From positions 18,581 through 82,580 of the forward strand of contig NZ_PNHQ01000009.1 in assembly GCF_002871935.1 (NCBI RefSeq): a stretch of DNA of 64,000 nt. The letters run 5' to 3'. The position numbers were made by a program, and so were the translations under genes. Shown in pieces: positions 60,985 through 64,000 of the stretch (position 1 is the stretch's first letter; every line of letters starts with the position of its first letter). Source of the DNA: Aerococcus viridans (lineage in GTDB: Bacteria; Bacillota; Bacilli; Lactobacillales; Aerococcaceae). The notes below the pieces were generated by a model. The model saw nothing but the letters and a program-made list of their open reading frames with translations, had not been told where the DNA came from and did not search any database.

Positions 60985-62709
60985 ATGGAAATAGAAGTTA
61001 AAGAAAAGGCTTATGATGACATAACTTCACATAATCAAAAAAGCGGAAAATTTAGAAAAACACTTATTCATATGCACACACCCGCATCTTATGACTTTAA
61101 ACTTAGTCAAAAAATCGGCAACCATATAAACTATAAAAAACTTACTGAAGATAAAATATATGAAGATTATATTATTAATGAGTTTGGTACTGACCAGGCA
61201 GAATTACTTAAAAATCAAGAATTAATAAATGATTTTGAGGTATTTAAAAATCATAAAGAGTTTTATTCTTATCTCTTATTAGGAAGAAAATTAATAGAAG
61301 AAAAAGTAGAAATAGCAGTAGTTTCAGATCATAATTCATTAGATGGGCTTGATAAGATAAAGACAAGTATAGAATGGATACTAAAAGATAACGAATATAT
61401 TCATTGTAATATAGTGCCTGGAATTGAACTATCTTGTGCAGATCGTATGCACGTGGTAGTCATATTTAAAGAAAAACAAATGCAATTAGTTGCAGAATAT
61501 CTAAATGAAAATCTTATATCTAAGGTAGATGGAGTTATGAGAACTAGCTATGATGTAATGAAGTATTTTAACACTAAAGAAGGTTGTTTTGCATACATTG
61601 CACATATAAATTCATCAGATATTTTTAAAGATTCCAATTTTTTAAGCGGAGGATATAAGAGACACTTACTTACTTCTGAATATTCTAGATATATTGGAAT
61701 TAGTGATATGGATGCAGTAGAGAAAATGCACCAACGTTTAGCCAATTATAATATCAAAAGAAGATATATACTAGACTGTGATTCTCATGGGTTTGATGAC
61801 TTTAAGAATAAATTTATGTGGATTAAATCCGCGAATAATACTACACAATCCTTTTTAGATGCCTTTGAGGAATATGATATATCGATATTATTAGAAGAAC
61901 CACAAGTCCCATTGAACTATATAATGGGTATTTGGATTAGTGGGGGAGAAAATAGCTTTTTAAAAGGAAAAAACCAAAACCCATTTTTTACCACATTTTC
62001 ACCATCACTTAATAGCTTTATAGGGGGAAGAGGTACTGGCAAAAGCACAACTCTAGACGTTATAGATTTTATGTTAACGCAAAACTTTAATAATAAAGAA
62101 CATTTGTATTTTTTGAGTAAGTTGGGAACTACTATCATATTAGCTAAGTATGAGGGAGAAGAATATTTAATTGAATCGTATTTACCTGAAGCAGAAAGTT
62201 CTGAATCATTACTCGCAATAATTAATGAAGAAGATCCGGATAAGTATAACCCTAAGATAAGGGTGAATCCTGATAAGTTGAAAAGGCAGTTGATAAAGAG
62301 TCATTTAGATATATACAAAGTAATTGATGGTAAATTTATAAAAAGAACGACAGGTAAAGCCAAATTTCTTAACTCGTTATATGACTCAAAATATTCCGTG
62401 AATAAATTAGTTAGTATAGCAGGGTCCGATGAAATTAGTGATTTTCTGTATGAAATGCTGGTTAAAGGTAAAGAGAAAAAAATTAGGAAACATAAGGAAT
62501 TAAATAGTCCAAAAGATACAGTTAGTTATCTAAAAAATGTACAGAAAATTCTTGAAGAGGATCAAGAGAAAAAGAAAAGCCTCTTAAAACCATTTAATGA
62601 TAAAAATGAAAACTTCTTTCAAATAACTTATCAACATGTAATGGAAATTGGTAATGATTTTCTTTATAACAAATTTAGTGTTAACTATTCGAGGATAAAG
62701 TCCATATAA
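60985..62709 (+). pseudogene. PHP-domain ATPase (TrlF/SMC-like), cut by an IS256-type element
   Basis: 574 aa read as one frame. PHP metal ligands: HMH (29-31), SDHN (115-117), PGIE (146-148), His207 (YIAHIN) and DCDSH (264-268). A helical region follows, then Walker A GGRGTGKSTT (347-356). Walker B and the ABC-type signature of such ATPases, expected several hundred residues later, are missing. The last codons (GATAAAGTCC...) belong to the IS256 left terminal repeat, which supplies the stop, so the gene is truncated at about 62693. PHP-ATPases of this kind occur in phage-defence clusters, fitting its place after the R-M genes. Probably inactive, or making a truncated protein. Confidence 0.78.
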
Positions 62710-63913
62710 TTGTGTAAAAGATAAAAGGCCATGTAACAGCCCTTTTGCGGTACAATGTTTTTAACCACAAAAACATACCCAGGAGGACGTTACATGACCC
62801 AAGTACATTTTACACTGAACAACGAAGAGGTTCAAAGTATTATTGAACATTCGGTAAAAGATGAAGTTTCTAAAAATATTTTGACCACTGTTTTCAACCA
62901 ATTGATGGAAAATCAACGAACAGAATATATTCAAGCCGATGACTATGAACGTTCAGAAAGTCGTCAGAGTCAAAGAAATGGCTATTATGAGCGAGACTTT
63001 ACGACTCGTGTGGGCACACTCGAATTAAAAGTGCCTAGAACACGTGATGGTGAATTTTCACCGACGGTGTTTGAGCGTTATCAGCGAAATGAAAAGGCAC
63101 TGCTCGCTTCAATGCTTGAGATGTATGTTTCAGGCGTTTCGACACGTAAAGTTTCAAAGATTGTTGAAGAGCTATGTGGAAAATCGGTATCGAAATCTTT
63201 TGTTTCTAGCCTGACTGAGCAGTTAGACCCGATGGTCAACGAATGGCAGAACCGTTCACTCTCAGGTACGAGTTATCCTTATCTGTTGACTGATGTTCTC
63301 TACACAAAAGTCCGTGAGGACCATCGAGTGCTTTCTAAAAGCTGCCATATTGCGATCGGGATAACAGAAGGTGGTGATCGTGAAATCATTGGCTTCATGA
63401 TCCAAAATGAAGAAAGTGATGACACATGGTCCATCTTCTTTGAATACTTAAAAGAACGCGGTCTACAGGGGACAGAACTCATCATTTCTGATGCCCATAA
63501 AGGCCTAGTGTCTGCAATTCGTAAGTCATTTACCAACGCAAGTTGGCAGAGATGCCAGGTCCATTTTTTAAGAAACATCTTCAGTTCCATTCCAAAAAAG
63601 AATTCAAAACCGTTTAGAGAAGCAGTAAAAGCGATCTTTAAGTTTACGGATATTGAACTCGCTCGAACAGCTAAGAATGCCTTAGTCGGTGAATATATCG
63701 ACCAGTCTAAATATACAAAAGCTTGCGAAACATTGGATAATGGCTTCGAAGATGCCTTTCAATACACGGTTATCGGAAATGGTCACAATCGGCTAAAAAG
63801 CACCAACCTTCTTGAACGACTGAACCAGGAAGTCCGCAGAAGAGAAAAGATTATTCGGATTTTTCCCAACCGAACGTCTGCCAATCGATTAATTGGAGCT
63901 GTCCTTATAGACT
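62694..63913 (+). mobile_element. IS256-type insertion sequence, truncated at its right end
   Basis: The left end begins GATAAAGTCCATATAATTG, as I recall the IS256 terminal repeat. The element carries its transposase gene but no matching right repeat before the window end: the transposase frame breaks at 63913 and different sequence follows. It lies inside the PHP-ATPase gene. Confidence 0.8.
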
Positions 63914-63915
63914 GA
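62794..63915 (+). CDS. IS256-family transposase, C-terminally truncated
   Basis: 373 aa against about 390 for IS256, starting at 62794 after AGGAGG. The DDE triad is kept: Asp167 (LLTDVLY), Asp233 (IISDAHKGL) and Glu341 (NLLERLNQEVRRRE), at the same numbers as in IS256. The QRNGYYERDFTTRVG N-terminal part and the CQVHFLRN motif are typical. The last residues after GAVLID, normally about 17 more, are missing: a TGA follows directly and then unrelated sequence. The protein is very close to the staphylococcal/enterococcal IS256 transposase, so it is recently acquired. Confidence 0.9.
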   Translation: MTQVHFTLNNEEVQSIIEHSVKDEVSKNILTTVFNQLMENQRTEYIQADDYERSESRQSQRNGYYERDFTTRVGTLELKVPRTRDGEFSPTVFERYQRNEKALLASMLEMYVSGVSTRKVSKIVEELCGKSVSKSFVSSLTEQLDPMVNEWQNRSLSGTSYPYLLTDVLYTKVREDHRVLSKSCHIAIGITEGGDREIIGFMIQNEESDDTWSIFFEYLKERGLQGTELIISDAHKGLVSAIRKSFTNASWQRCQVHFLRNIFSSIPKKNSKPFREAVKAIFKFTDIELARTAKNALVGEYIDQSKYTKACETLDNGFEDAFQYTVIGNGHNRLKSTNLLERLNQEVRRREKIIRIFPNRTSANRLIGAVLID

Positions 63916-64000
63916 ACTGACCCCTGTCAAGTAGACAGATAAAAAAATAAGTTTTTTTGAGACTAGAATTATCTAGTCTTTTTTTAATTACAAAATACAA
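63911..64000. mobile_element. Possible left end of a second insertion sequence
   Basis: The break in the IS256 transposase is followed by TGACCCCTGTCAAGTAGACA, which looks like the end of an IS3/IS150-group element, and then a hairpin AGACTAGA, ATTA, TCTAGTCT with Ts (63960-63987). The body lies beyond the window, so this remains tentative. Confidence 0.5.

Noticed and set aside
1..64000. CRISPR arrays, rRNA or tRNA genes
   Set aside because: No regularly spaced repeats and no conserved RNA-gene sequences were noticed on either strand.

Overview
The window looks like a low-G+C Gram-positive chromosome, most likely Lactobacillales and perhaps close to Aerococcaceae. The clues are class Ib NrdHIEF, mannose-type PTS (EIIAB, C, D plus a DUF956 protein), a CopB-type copper ATPase under a cop box, GlnR, a PurR-type box, cre-like sites and strong AAGGAGG-type ribosome binding sites. 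The genus is an inference from gene content. No rRNA, tRNA or CRISPR array was seen.

Layout. 1-1.6 kb: end of a thiamine-precursor ECF operon (EcfT, tenA, thiW); tenA carries an in-frame TGA at codon 10. 2-8.2 kb: DJ-1/PfpI protein, deoxynucleoside kinase, a two-part ThrE exporter, a lipoprotein alpha/beta hydrolase, a DUF2185-like protein and lrgAB. 8.4-11.9 kb: ilvE, then a minus-strand deoxynucleoside salvage operon (kinase, HD phosphohydrolase, nucleoside deoxyribosyltransferase). 12-21 kb: copB, dhaMKL, a PatB-type C-S lyase, a CDF transporter, glnR-dapL and an orphan MetQ. 22-29.4 kb: mannose PTS operon with manA, a formate/nitrite transporter, a cupin protein and pgeF. 29.5-40.5 kb: M16 protease, two small envelope proteins, cytoplasmic alpha-amylase, dut, radA, yacL-like and gltX. 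40.7-52.3 kb: nrdHIEF, xpt-pbuX, a KDG-type permease, an OpuB/OpuC-type osmolyte transporter, a GNAT acetyltransferase and a second orphan MetQ.

52.4 kb to the end is an AT-rich accessory stretch with an AGA/ATA-rich codon style unlike the rest. It holds an ascorbate-type PTS operon whose regulator carries its own EIIA domain, then a defence-like cluster: an unknown protein with a possible PD-(D/E)xK signature, a Sau3AI/MutH-like endonuclease, a C5 cytosine methyltransferase, and a PHP-ATPase gene cut by an IS256-type element. That element is itself cut near its 3' end by what looks like a second IS.

Three regulatory readings tie the genes together. (1) A perfect NrdR-type box plus a weaker one 31 bp away lie in the promoter region of the deoxynucleoside salvage operon, with the same spacing as the two boxes before nrdHIEF, suggesting joint control of de novo and salvage dNTP supply. 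(2) A PurR-type inverted repeat overlaps the xpt-pbuX promoter. (3) The methyltransferase promoter has GATC, the likely target of this restriction-modification system, inside its -35 hexamer and a perfect 16-bp palindrome over its -10. All of these come from reading the sequence by eye and are not experimentally supported here.
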